Assembly (NCBI GenBank): GCA_934438055.1
Contig: CAKSAY010000010.1
Coordinates: forward strand, 1-27,885
Reading direction: 5' to 3'
DNA: 27,885 nucleotides
DNA from: an uncultured Oscillospiraceae bacterium
GTDB taxonomy: Bacteria; Bacillota; Clostridia; Oscillospirales; Ruminococcaceae
Below are positions 7,213 through 15,284 of this stretch, in pieces. The notes below the pieces were generated by a model. The model did no database searches, was not told where the DNA came from, and was given only the letters and a program-made list of their open reading frames with translations. The translations under genes were made by a program, and so were the position numbers. How positions within the stretch are numbered: the first letter of the stretch is position 1; every line of letters starts with the position of its first letter.

Positions 7213-8435
7213 TCGCTTTACGTTTTTTTCGATGGATAAGAGGATGGATAACCTTTTCGTTGCTTGGAGCAGGAGTCGAAGAATTTTTGATGGCTACAAA
7301 GGGATATGTATGGAACTTTAGAGAAAAAGACGGCGTTTATTACGGATGCTGCTTTGCGAAGCATTATAAAAGCATTGCAAAAGAGGCAAAGAAAACGCAT
7401 TGTAGGATTCATAATAAAGAAAAAGGAGGACTTCCCTTTTGGATTCATCGTTATAGATTTCGATTTGGTATCCTTGTCGGCGGAGCATTGGTTTTAATTT
7501 TATTATTCTTTTCCACTTTTTTTGTTTGGTCGGTTCAGGTGGATGGCAACATTATGTTAACCACAGAGGCGGTTTTATCTGCTGCTGCTGATGCAGGATT
7601 AAAAGAAGGGGCACTGAGAAACTCTTTTGATGTGCAGGAGGTTGAATATGCTCTGAAGAAAACCTTTCCAGAGATTTCTTGGATTTCTATCAATCGTTCC
7701 GGGACACGATATAATATCGAGATCAGCGAAGCCACTCCTAAGCCTGATTTAGAGGAAAATGAGCAACCCTGCAATGTTGTATCTGACTATGATGCTTTAA
7801 TTTGTTCCGTTGAACCTTATCGAGGCGTTTCGCAGATTAAACCGGGAGATGTTGTCCAGAAAGGGCAGCTTTTGGTAAGCGGTATTAAAGAGTATGAGGG
7901 GTCAGAGGTGGTATATTATACACATGCCAATGCAAAGGTGATTGGAGAGGTGACGCAGACGTTTGATTATTCCTTGCCACTGACCACCGCTATTCCTAAA
8001 AAGACAGGAGAAACCGTTACCAAAAAGAAATTATGTGTTCTGGGCTTGGAAATCCCACTCTATTTAGGGGGCGTTCCTAAAGGAAAAGCTGAGGTTTGTG
8101 TTGAGAAAAGGCCGGTTACTATTTTTGGTTTTACACTTCCTATGGAAATTGAGACGTTTACTTACCAAATGATTGAGGATCAAGAAATTTCCGGAGAGAT
8201 TGACAAGTTAGAACGAGCGCTCACACAACAGGCGAAGGAGGATGAATTGAATCAATTTAAAGACGCAAAAATTTTAAAGAGGAAATATGATTTTGAACAG
8301 ACGGATAATGCATTAATTCTCCACGCCACCTACACTGTTCAAAGACAAATTGGACGAGAAGAACCCATAGCATTTGCAAATCCACAGCCTCCACAGGAGG
8401 AAAATGTATTTGCCACTGAAAAGACACCGAGTTAA
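7209..8435 (+). CDS. yqfD: Sporulation protein YqfD
   Basis: Membrane protein of 408 residues whose family is needed for efficient sporulation in Bacillus (sigma-E regulon). A soluble N-terminal region of about 80 residues precedes one strong membrane span (about 86-108). A large domain follows, beginning VQVDGNIMLTTEAVLSAAAD, which looks like a POTRA-like segment. Further typical stretches are RSGTRYNIEISEATPKP and the IKPGDVVQKGQLLVSGI hammerhead-like motif. The length fits YqfD. The start ATG overlaps the yqfC stop. The gene ends 163 bases before phoH, where a separate sigma-A promoter begins a housekeeping unit. Confidence 0.9.
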   Translation: MIALRFFRWIRGWITFSLLGAGVEEFLMATKGYVWNFREKDGVYYGCCFAKHYKSIAKEAKKTHCRIHNKEKGGLPFWIHRYRFRFGILVGGALVLILLFFSTFFVWSVQVDGNIMLTTEAVLSAAADAGLKEGALRNSFDVQEVEYALKKTFPEISWISINRSGTRYNIEISEATPKPDLEENEQPCNVVSDYDALICSVEPYRGVSQIKPGDVVQKGQLLVSGIKEYEGSEVVYYTHANAKVIGEVTQTFDYSLPLTTAIPKKTGETVTKKKLCVLGLEIPLYLGGVPKGKAEVCVEKRPVTIFGFTLPMEIETFTYQMIEDQEISGEIDKLERALTQQAKEDELNQFKDAKILKRKYDFEQTDNALILHATYTVQRQIGREEPIAFANPQPPQEENVFATEKTPS

Positions 8436-8479
8436 TTGGATTTTTTATCGTCAAAAATTGGCCATATCTAAAAAATGGT

Positions 8480-8508
8480 TTTACAAGTTCTCTTTTTTGT
8501 GCTATAAT
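8480..8508 (+). promoter_or_regulatory. Sigma-A type promoter before phoH
   Basis: -35 TTTACA (8480-8485), a 17-base spacer and -10 TATAAT (8503-8508) are visible, with the predicted start about 84 bases before phoH. It separates vegetative transcription of phoH through mutS2 from the sporulation pair yqfC-yqfD. The remaining leader to 8598 is AT-rich and shows no clear hairpin. Confidence 0.75.
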
Positions 8509-8598
8509 ATGAAAAAATATATTATTTCGTTTGTTTTTATTGTTTATCTCTTTCATGTAGTGAAAATAGCTAAATGGAAAGGATGAGAGGTTGGATTC

Positions 8599-9594
8599 AT
8601 GTATGAACAGACTATACAAATAGATAGAATGGAGCATACATTGGCCCTGTTTGGCAGTTTTGATGAAAACATTAAGCTTTTACAGGAAGAATTTCACATT
8701 GCAATTATCAATCGGGGAGAGAGCATTCGCGTGTCGGGTGAAGCTGACGATGTTTTGTTGGCACAGCAGGCAATTGATGGCATGTTGAACATGATTAATC
8801 GTGGAGAGACTTTGAGTGAGCAGAATGTGCGTTATATTATTTCCATGGTTAAAGAGGGAAATTCTTCTTCTCTTGCCGATCTTCCCTCTGATTGCATTTG
8901 CATCACTTCTAAAGGGCGTCCGGTTAAAGCAAAAACCTTGGGGCAGAAAAAATATATTCAATCGGTTCTAAATCATACGGTTACCCTCTGTGTGGGGCCT
9001 GCCGGCACAGGAAAAACCTATCTCGCTGTTGCCCTGGCGGTGAAAGCCTTTCGTGCAAACGAAGTCAATAGAATTGTGTTGACAAGACCAGCAGTTGAGG
9101 CGGGGGAGAAACTAGGTTTCCTGCCAGGCGATTTGCAAAATAAAGTAGACCCGTATTTACGGCCGCTTTATGACGCTTTGTTTGATATGATGGGCGCTGA
9201 AAACTTTCAAAAATATATGGAGCGGGGCAACATTGAAGTGGCTCCTTTGGCTTATATGCGTGGCCGAACCTTGGATGACAGCTTTATTATTCTTGATGAA
9301 GCGCAAAACACGACTTCAGAACAGATGAAAATGTTTTTAACTCGTTTAGGCGCAGGCTCTAAAGCGGTTATCACCGGCGATATTACACAGATTGATTTGC
9401 CGGTTCGAGAAAAGTCAGGTTTATTAGAGGCGCTTAGGGTTTTAAAAAATGTGCCTGATTTGTCGTCTGTTTGCTTTAGCGAAAAGGATGTTGTTCGTCA
9501 TAAATTAGTGCAGGATATTATTAAGGCTTATGAAAAATATTATTCCGGAAAAAGTAGGACAAGCCAGACTGAAAGTAAGAGGGGAGAAGCATGA
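8599..9594 (+). CDS. phoH: PhoH-like ATPase (YbeZ group)
   Basis: PhoH-family P-loop ATPase of 331 residues, thought to act in RNA metabolism together with YbeY. An N-terminal KH-like part (to about residue 100) precedes the ATPase core. Walker A is GPAGTGKT (133-140), Walker B is SFIILDEAQN (about 229-238), and VITGDITQIDLP is the family's following motif. The start at 8599 has GAGAGG eight bases upstream. Its last codons overlap the ybeY ATG (ATGA), which fits the functional link between the two. In Bacillus a pgpH-type HD phosphodiesterase gene lies between phoH and ybeY; here it is absent. Confidence 0.93.
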   Translation: MYEQTIQIDRMEHTLALFGSFDENIKLLQEEFHIAIINRGESIRVSGEADDVLLAQQAIDGMLNMINRGETLSEQNVRYIISMVKEGNSSSLADLPSDCICITSKGRPVKAKTLGQKKYIQSVLNHTVTLCVGPAGTGKTYLAVALAVKAFRANEVNRIVLTRPAVEAGEKLGFLPGDLQNKVDPYLRPLYDALFDMMGAENFQKYMERGNIEVAPLAYMRGRTLDDSFIILDEAQNTTSEQMKMFLTRLGAGSKAVITGDITQIDLPVREKSGLLEALRVLKNVPDLSSVCFSEKDVVRHKLVQDIIKAYEKYYSGKSRTSQTESKRGEA

Positions 9595-10094
9595 GAAAAA
9601 TCAAAGTTTTAATCAACAATAAGCAGAACGCAGTAAAGATTCCGACAGGGATTAGATTGCTCATTCGCAAATGTTGTCATGCAGTTTTAGTGAATGAGAA
9701 TTTTGATAGAGATGCAGAAATTAGCGTTTCATTTGTGGACAATCTTGAAATTCGTAGACTCAATGCAACTTTTCGAGATAAGGATATAGCTACAGACGTT
9801 CTCTCCTTTCCGCTTGGCAAAGAGGGAGAATTTGAAGAACAGGAAAACGGCGTCGTTTTATTGGGAGATATTGTTTTATCAGTTGAAAAGGCCTTAGAAC
9901 AGGCTGAGCTTTATAATCACTCTTTAGAAAGAGAAGTTGCCTTTTTAACGGTGCACTCTATGTTGCATTTATTGGGATATGATCATGCAAATGGGGGCAT
10001 TGAGGCGGTTCGTATGCGTGAAAAAGAAGAAACTGTTTTGAATAACCTAGGGCTTCCCAGAGGCGCTAGTTATGCTATGCCTGATGAAAATTAA
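9591..10094 (+). CDS. ybeY: Endoribonuclease YbeY, rRNA maturation factor
   Basis: Zinc-dependent RNase of the UPF0054 family, involved in 16S rRNA 3' end processing and ribosome quality control. The metal motif H-x3-H-x5-H is present as HSMLHLLGYDH (H122, H126, H132), with Ser where most members have Gly after the first His. The family segments RRLNATFRDKDIATDVLSFP and LLGDIVLS precede it. Length is 167 residues, as usual. The start overlaps the phoH stop by four bases. The 3' end overlaps the dgkA reading frame by 23 bases. Confidence 0.93.
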   Translation: MRKIKVLINNKQNAVKIPTGIRLLIRKCCHAVLVNENFDRDAEISVSFVDNLEIRRLNATFRDKDIATDVLSFPLGKEGEFEEQENGVVLLGDIVLSVEKALEQAELYNHSLEREVAFLTVHSMLHLLGYDHANGGIEAVRMREKEETVLNNLGLPRGASYAMPDEN

Positions 10095-10713
10095 TAATAA
10101 AGAAATTAAAAGCCTTGTGAAAAGTTTTGCCTATGCATTTCGCGGGCTTTGGTTTTGTGTTAAAAATGAAAGGAATATGCGCATACATATCGTAGCGGCT
10201 GTGGTGGTATTACTTTTTTCTTTGATTTATGGTTTAACAAGAACAGAGTATGCCCTTTTGGTGATGATGCTTGGTCTGGTTATGGTGTGTGAGCTGGTAA
10301 ATACGGCTATCGAAGCGCTGGTGAATCTGGGGGCGCCTGCATATGATAGTCTTGCGCGAATCGCAAAGGACGTTGCGGCTGCGGCCGTCTTATTGTGCGC
10401 GTTAGCAGCTGTGGGTGTTGGGCTCGCTTTGTTTTGGCATCCCGCAAAGTTGTGGGATACGCTTGTTGTGATTATCACAACGCCCGTTTATTGGATTTCC
10501 TTTTTGATTCTTTTGATTTTAGGCGTTCTTTTTATTTTTAGGGGCGTCACATCTGTTAAGACAAAAATTCCGACATTACACAAAAGCCATGAGGGCGTGA
10601 AAATTTATCATCCGAAAAAGAGCAGACTTAATACTATCATCGATGAAAACAGTGATGTAAAGATTTATAGAGCCCCTCATGAAAGGCGAAATTCTAAAAA
10701 CAGTAACGATTAA
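10072..10713 (+). CDS. dgkA: Undecaprenol/diacylglycerol kinase with C-terminal extension
   Basis: Membrane lipid kinase of the DgkA family; Gram-positive members phosphorylate undecaprenol for cell-wall lipid carrier recycling. The active-site signature is CELVNTAIEALVNL (E74, N77, E81) followed by LARIAKDVAAAAVLLCA. The core ends near residue 122. A second hydrophobic region (about 131-157) and a basic cytoplasmic tail of about 50 residues follow, so the protein (213 residues) is much longer than a normal DgkA of about 120-130. The tail holds two similar units, GVKIYHPKK and DVKIYRAPH. The start at 10072 has AGAGG eight bases upstream; the ATG at 10084 is an alternative. It lies between ybeY and era, its usual place. 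Confidence 0.88.
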   Translation: MLCLMKINNKEIKSLVKSFAYAFRGLWFCVKNERNMRIHIVAAVVVLLFSLIYGLTRTEYALLVMMLGLVMVCELVNTAIEALVNLGAPAYDSLARIAKDVAAAAVLLCALAAVGVGLALFWHPAKLWDTLVVIITTPVYWISFLILLILGVLFIFRGVTSVKTKIPTLHKSHEGVKIYHPKKSRLNTIIDENSDVKIYRAPHERRNSKNSND

Positions 10714-10729
10714 GGAGGGGATTTGAATT
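10712..10729 (+). promoter_or_regulatory. Ribosome binding site and AUU start of era
   Basis: AAGGAGG (10712-10718) begins inside the dgkA stop codon. Eight bases later comes ATT (10727), in frame with era. No ATG, GTG or TTG in the era frame exists between the in-frame stop TGA (10724-10726) and GTG at 10754. A TTG at 10723 is out of frame and hits TAA after two codons. Confidence 0.7.
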
Positions 10730-11623
10730 AATACCAAAAGCGCATTTATCACTGTGATAGGAAAGCCGAATGTGGGCAAATCCTCTATCATGAATCGGTT
10801 AGTTGGGCAGAAGATATCTATTGTTTCTCACCGCCCACAAACCACTCGAACAAGAATCACCGGCGTACTCACGTTGGACGAAATCCAAATGATTTTTTTA
10901 GACACCCCGGGACTTTTTCGCGCAAAGAACCGTCTTGGAGAAACTATGGTTCGAACGGTTCATAAAAGCATTGCCGATGTGGATGCCGCTTTGTTGGTGG
11001 TGGAGCCGGAAGGGGAAGTTGCGCCTGCTGAATATACTTTAATAGAGCGTTGCAAGCAAGCGGGCATTCCGATGGTGTTGGCCATTAATAAAATAGATTT
11101 GTTGCCTGATAAGACTATAATTATGAATAGAATAGAGAAATACAGGCAGTTATATGACTTTGCGTCCATTGTTCCTCTTTCTGCTTTAACAGGAAACGGA
11201 ATTGATATTTTGTTGGAGGAATTATGTAAGTTTGCGCAGCCGAGTGTGCACTTTTTCCCAGACGACGCCATTACAGATCAGCCGGAGCGTGCGATTGTCG
11301 CGGAAATGATTCGTGAAAAGCTACTCTATTCATTAAGAGATGAGATTCCGCATGGTGTGGCTGTTGGCATTGATGAGATGAAAGAAACCAAACAGATGGT
11401 GCGTTTGAGTGCAACAATTTATTGTGAAAGAGATTCACATAAGGGGATTATTATTGGAAAACAGGGTGCTATGCTTAAAAAAATATCTAGCCAGGCGCGA
11501 ACGGACATCGAGGAATTTTTGCAGAAAAAGGTATTTTTGCGCTGTTGGGTTAAGGTGAAAGAGAATTGGCAAAATAGTGCATATTTACTTAAGAATTTTG
11601 GACTTGATAATGATTCATTTTAA
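10727..11623 (+). CDS. era: GTPase Era, apparent AUU start codon
   Basis: Era binds the 3' end of 16S rRNA and is required for 30S subunit assembly. Counting from the ATT at 10727, the protein is 298 residues, the normal family length, and begins (M)NTKSAFITVIGKPNVGKSS, a typical Era N-terminus. G motifs are GKPNVGKS (12-19), the switch region RPQTTRTRITG, DTPG, and NKID. The KH domain near the C-terminus has HKGIIIGKQGAMLKKIS, with the GxxG loop. The first conventional codon, GTG at 10754, would remove nine residues and cut the first beta strand of the G domain, and it has no ribosome site. I therefore prefer AUU; a sequencing error changing ATG to ATT is the alternative. Confidence 0.9.
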   Translation: MNTKSAFITVIGKPNVGKSSIMNRLVGQKISIVSHRPQTTRTRITGVLTLDEIQMIFLDTPGLFRAKNRLGETMVRTVHKSIADVDAALLVVEPEGEVAPAEYTLIERCKQAGIPMVLAINKIDLLPDKTIIMNRIEKYRQLYDFASIVPLSALTGNGIDILLEELCKFAQPSVHFFPDDAITDQPERAIVAEMIREKLLYSLRDEIPHGVAVGIDEMKETKQMVRLSATIYCERDSHKGIIIGKQGAMLKKISSQARTDIEEFLQKKVFLRCWVKVKENWQNSAYLLKNFGLDNDSF

Positions 11624-11770
11624 CGAAAGCAATCACATTTTTTTCCATCGAATAAAAGCCGTGTCTATGATTACAATATAAAAGCAGATTGAATTTGTAA
11701 AGCTTCGTTTCCATCTTGTATGGCAAGAGGATTTATTTTTTATTTGAATGGTTTTATAGGAGATCATAGT

Positions 11771-11974
11771 ATGAATATACAACAGGCGTGGATGCAATTT
11801 TATCATTCCGGGAAAATAGAAGACTATTTACAATATAGAAAACAGATGGACGCAGAGGCCTCCAAGGGGAAGTTTGATGAACATCAAAACAGAGGGATTT
11901 ATTTTGAGCCAGAGGAGATATCGGGAGCAGGAACGATATCTGACCATTCTGACAGCCAAGCATGGTATAGTTGA
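11771..11974 (+). CDS. yqzL: YqzL-like small protein overlapping recO
   Basis: The N-terminus MNIQQAWMQFYHSGKIEDYL with YRK next resembles YqzL, a protein of about 45-50 residues encoded between era and recO in Firmicutes (pattern W-x2-F-x2-TG-x-I-x2-YL-x-YK). AGGAGA sits seven bases before the ATG. Here the frame stays open to 67 residues and runs 98 bases into recO in another frame. The last 30 or so residues are therefore simply recO read out of frame and are unlikely to be conserved. The function of YqzL is unknown to me. The 147 bases before it, after era, show no gene and no clear terminator. Confidence 0.65.
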   Translation: MNIQQAWMQFYHSGKIEDYLQYRKQMDAEASKGKFDEHQNRGIYFEPEEISGAGTISDHSDSQAWYS

Positions 11975-12623
11975 GGCTCGTTTACGGATATTCGGACAGA
12001 TCAATCGCCAGAACTATAATAATATTTCGGTGATGGGATATTATCAGTTTGATTTATTTGAGCAGCGCCAGCGCTACACTGTGAACGCCGCCGAAAAGAT
12101 TGAAGACTTTTATATGCTAAGAAATGACGCGCAGCATTTGGCTTTAGGAGAATATTTTTGTGAATTAATTGATTGCCTGCATCCTGAGCGCTTTCAAACA
12201 AAGGCCACTTTGCAACTGCTTTTGAATAGTCTTTATCTCCTCATGACGCAAAAGCGAACGCCCCGGTTTTTAAAGCCGGTTTTTGAGTTGCGCAGTCTTT
12301 CGATTTTAGGCTTTATGCCAGATTTGGTTGGGTGTGAGTCTTGTGGTGTTTATAATCGCCCTCCTATGTCCTTTTTTCCACAGGAGAGCGTTCTTCTGTG
12401 CGCTGCATGTGCCCAGAAAAAAAGCTATAAAAAGCATTTTGTTTTAATGCCACCGACGCTGCATGCTATGCGTTATATTCTTTATAAGGAAGACAATTCT
12501 TTTTATAATTTTAAACTTTCGGCGGAATGTTTGGCGCAGCTTGGCGATGTTGTTGAGTATTATACTATTCTAAAAACGGATAGAAATTTTCGTTCTCTTA
12601 CCGTTTTTAGACAATTAAGCTAA
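11877..12623 (+). CDS. recO: DNA repair protein RecO
   Basis: RecO helps load RecA onto gapped DNA in the RecFOR pathway. The N-terminal OB-fold begins MNIKTEGFILSQRRYREQER, a standard RecO opening, followed by YLTILTAKHGIVEARLRIF. A zinc site is formed by CESC (153-156) and CAAC (175-178), usual in Gram-positive members. Length is 248 residues. The start is the ATG at 11877, preceded by AAGGGGA at six bases; a TTG codon just before it is less likely. The start lies inside yqzL, which should couple their translation. mutS2 follows after 18 bases. Confidence 0.93.
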   Translation: MNIKTEGFILSQRRYREQERYLTILTAKHGIVEARLRIFGQINRQNYNNISVMGYYQFDLFEQRQRYTVNAAEKIEDFYMLRNDAQHLALGEYFCELIDCLHPERFQTKATLQLLLNSLYLLMTQKRTPRFLKPVFELRSLSILGFMPDLVGCESCGVYNRPPMSFFPQESVLLCAACAQKKSYKKHFVLMPPTLHAMRYILYKEDNSFYNFKLSAECLAQLGDVVEYYTILKTDRNFRSLTVFRQLS

Positions 12624-12641
12624 GAGAATAAGAGAGGAATC

Positions 12642-15014
12642 ATGAGAAGACTACATAAATATTATAAAATTTTAGAACTTGATAAAATTTTAATGATGTT
12701 AGCACAAAAGGCTGTCACGCAAGGGGGAAAAGAGGCAGCTTTAAATCTTATTCCTACACATCATCCACAAAAGCTGCAAAAGGAACTTGATAGGGCGGAT
12801 GATGCATTACAGCTTATTTTTCGTTTTGGTTTACCACCGTTTTATGCTGTTTTAGCTCCATCTCCATCTTTAAAACATGCACGTGCCCAAGGCACATTGC
12901 AAATCAAGGAAATTCTCAATTTAGGCGCTGTTTTACGTCAGGCAAGACTCCTATGTGATTGGTGGGAGAATTGTGGGAATGAGCATACGGCGTTGGATTC
13001 TTATTTTCGTCACTTTATTCAAAATAGGAATTTAGAGAACCAAATAGAACACATTATTCAATCAGAAGATCAAATCTCTGATCATGCGAGTGAGACGCTT
13101 TTTCAGATTAGAACCAAGTTAAGACGCCTCAGTCAAAAGGCGCGGGAAAGCTTAGACAATACGCTTCGGAATAGTCATAAATACTTACAGGACAGCCTAG
13201 TTACTATGCGTGACGGACGTTATGTTATTCCGGTCAAAGCGGAACATAAAGATGCAATTCCGGGCTTGGTGCATGATATATCATCAAGCGGAGCGACAGT
13301 TTTTATTGAACCTATTTCCGTGGTGCAGGCAAACAATGAGATTCGTGTTTGGCAAGGAAAAGAACGGGAGGAAGTTGAGAGAATCCTGTTAGAGTTGTCA
13401 GGTGAATGTGCTGCTAACGGAGACGCTTTAGAAAACAATTATCGCTTAATTGTGCTTTTGGATTTATATTTTGCAAAGGCGCAGTTTGCAAAGGAGATGC
13501 AAGCTGTGAAGCCGACGCTGTCTTCGGATTATTCTTTGCATTTAAAAAAGGCAAGACACCCGCTCATTTCCTCCGATGAGGTAGTTCCTGTTGATATTTC
13601 CTTGGGAAAGGCCAATCAGGCCTTGATTATTACTGGACCTAACACGGGAGGAAAGACGGTTGCTCTGAAGACATTGGGACTTCTCACATTAATGACTGAA
13701 TGCGGCTTGTTGCTGCCGGTTCAGGAGGGAAGTGTGATTGCCCCATATGCCCGTGTTTTGGTAGATTTAGGCGATGAGCAAAGCATAGAACAGTCTCTTT
13801 CCACCTTCTCTGCTCATATGACCAATTTGATAAGGATTCTCGATATAGCAGATGAAAGTTCCCTTGTTTTGATTGACGAATTGGGTTCAGGGACAGATCC
13901 GGTTGAGGGAGCGGCTCTTGCTGTTGCCATCATTGAAAGTCTGCTTGCCTCTGGTGCAAAGCTTGCTGCTACAACGCATTATGCCGAATTGAAGGCTTTT
14001 GCGATTCAAACTTCCGGTGTGGAGAACGCTTCGTTTTTGTTTGATTTAAAAACATTGCGGCCGACCTATCAGCTTCTCATAGGCGAACCGGGACGTTCAA
14101 ATGCGTTTGCTATTTCTCGACGTCTTGGTTTAAAGGAAGACATCCTCAAACGAGCCAAAACCTTTGTTTCTTCAGAAGATAAACAATTTGAACAGGTCAT
14201 CCAACAATTACAGCGCGCCAGGCAGGAATATGAACGGAAAGTGCAGCAGATGGAGAATGATGCCCAACAAGCAAAGCGTTTGCGGGAGGAACTTGAATGT
14301 GCACAAGAAACGCTTGACAAACGGATGGAGGCCGAATGGGAAAAGGCAAGAGAGCGTGCAAAATATTTGGTAGATCATTTGCAAGAAGAGTCGAATATTC
14401 TTTTGAACCAGCTTGAAGAGATGAAAAAACAGCAGGAGAAAGATGCTGTTAAGGGATTGTATTCTCAGGCAAAATTGTTGACGGGAAGACGCTTGAGAGA
14501 ACTCTACAAAGAGGCTGATCCGGTCGAAAATTCTCGTGAGAACACAGAAGACCTGCCCAGGCCGTTGAGAGTGGGAGATCAGGTATATGTATATGATTTA
14601 AAGGGAAATGGGACGGTCTTGCAAACGCCCAACCGTAAAGGAGAGGCATTTGTTCAGGTTGGTAGCTTGCGTTTTTGGATTTCTGAGAAAAAGATGCGGC
14701 TATTGGAAAACAAACGGATCACTCCTAAGAAGTCTACCACCCATGTGAATAGAAATTCTGCTCGTCGCAATGTGCAAACTTCTTTAGATCTCCGCGGGCA
14801 AACCATTCAGGAAGCGCTTGATTCGGTAGATCAGTTTATTGATAATTGCGTTATGGCAAATATAGAACAGCTAACCGTTATTCATGGGAAAGGTACGGGC
14901 GCTCTCAGGCGTGCTGTGCAGGAACATTTGAAACACCATGCAAGTGTAAAAGAAGCAAGATTAGGCACTTTTGGCGAGGGGGATTCCGGCGTTACGGTAG
15001 TGACCTTAAAATAA
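12642..15014 (+). CDS. mutS2: MutS2 ATPase/Smr protein
   Basis: MutS2 is a MutS-like ATPase with nuclease activity that limits homologous recombination; newer work on Bacillus also links it to splitting of collided ribosomes. Walker A is GPNTGGKT (331-338), Walker B is LVLIDELGSGTDP, and STFSAHMTNL and TTHYAEL are ABC-type signature regions. A coiled coil (about 510-610) is rich in Glu, Gln and Lys. The C-terminal Smr domain begins LDLRGQTIQEALDSVDQFID and contains VIHGKGTGALRRAVQEHL and GDSGVTVVTLK. Length 790 matches the family. AGAGAGGA precedes the ATG. It is the last gene of the phoH to mutS2 run. Confidence 0.95.
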   Translation: MRRLHKYYKILELDKILMMLAQKAVTQGGKEAALNLIPTHHPQKLQKELDRADDALQLIFRFGLPPFYAVLAPSPSLKHARAQGTLQIKEILNLGAVLRQARLLCDWWENCGNEHTALDSYFRHFIQNRNLENQIEHIIQSEDQISDHASETLFQIRTKLRRLSQKARESLDNTLRNSHKYLQDSLVTMRDGRYVIPVKAEHKDAIPGLVHDISSSGATVFIEPISVVQANNEIRVWQGKEREEVERILLELSGECAANGDALENNYRLIVLLDLYFAKAQFAKEMQAVKPTLSSDYSLHLKKARHPLISSDEVVPVDISLGKANQALIITGPNTGGKTVALKTLGLLTLMTECGLLLPVQEGSVIAPYARVLVDLGDEQSIEQSLSTFSAHMTNLIRILDIADESSLVLIDELGSGTDPVEGAALAVAIIESLLASGAKLAATTHYAELKAFAIQTSGVENASFLFDLKTLRPTYQLLIGEPGRSNAFAISRRLGLKEDILKRAKTFVSSEDKQFEQVIQQLQRARQEYERKVQQMENDAQQAKRLREELECAQETLDKRMEAEWEKARERAKYLVDHLQEESNILLNQLEEMKKQQEKDAVKGLYSQAKLLTGRRLRELYKEADPVENSRENTEDLPRPLRVGDQVYVYDLKGNGTVLQTPNRKGEAFVQVGSLRFWISEKKMRLLENKRITPKKSTTHVNRNSARRNVQTSLDLRGQTIQEALDSVDQFIDNCVMANIEQLTVIHGKGTGALRRAVQEHLKHHASVKEARLGTFGEGDSGVTVVTLK

Positions 15015-15044
15015 ATGCTGTTATAGAAATTAATGAACACTTTT

Positions 15045-15071
15045 CGTGTTTAGACCGGTTTTATAAACACG
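15045..15071 (+). other. Stem-loop downstream of mutS2
   Basis: CGTGTTTA (15045-15052) can pair with TAAACACG (15064-15071) around an 11-base loop, 31 bases after the mutS2 stop. There is no T run after it, so it is not a standard terminator; it could stabilise the 3' end. Apart from the yunB terminator, the rest of 15015-15284 shows only AT-rich sequence. Confidence 0.35.
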
Positions 15072-15244
15072 GACTTGACCACTATTTGCAACACATAGGG
15101 TAAAATGCCAGAAACTCTAGGAATTATGTGGTATTATTTGAAGACCTATAAGAACTTATATTTATTATATAAAATTTTATTGTGCATATAATCTTTTTAT
15201 GTTTAGAGACTGTTTTTGAAGCGTTTGCAACGCTTTTGAGAGGT

Positions 15245-15278
15245 AAAAAAGGCTATGCAACCTTTTGTTACATAGCCT
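15245..15278 (-). terminator. Rho-independent terminator after yunB
   Basis: On the minus strand AGGCTATG (15271-15278) pairs with CATAGCCT (15250-15257), with an inner AAC/GTT pairing, followed by six T. It begins 7 bases after the yunB stop. Confidence 0.85.
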
Positions 15279-15284
15279 CTGTTC

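Noticed and set aside
8374..8586. Small gene between yqfD and phoH
   Set aside because: The open frame begins inside yqfD and covers the phoH promoter; it has no ribosome site and no recognisable protein pattern.
10754..11623. era starting at the GTG at 10754
   Set aside because: It removes nine conserved N-terminal residues and has no ribosome site, whereas ATT at 10727 is ideally placed behind AAGGAGG.
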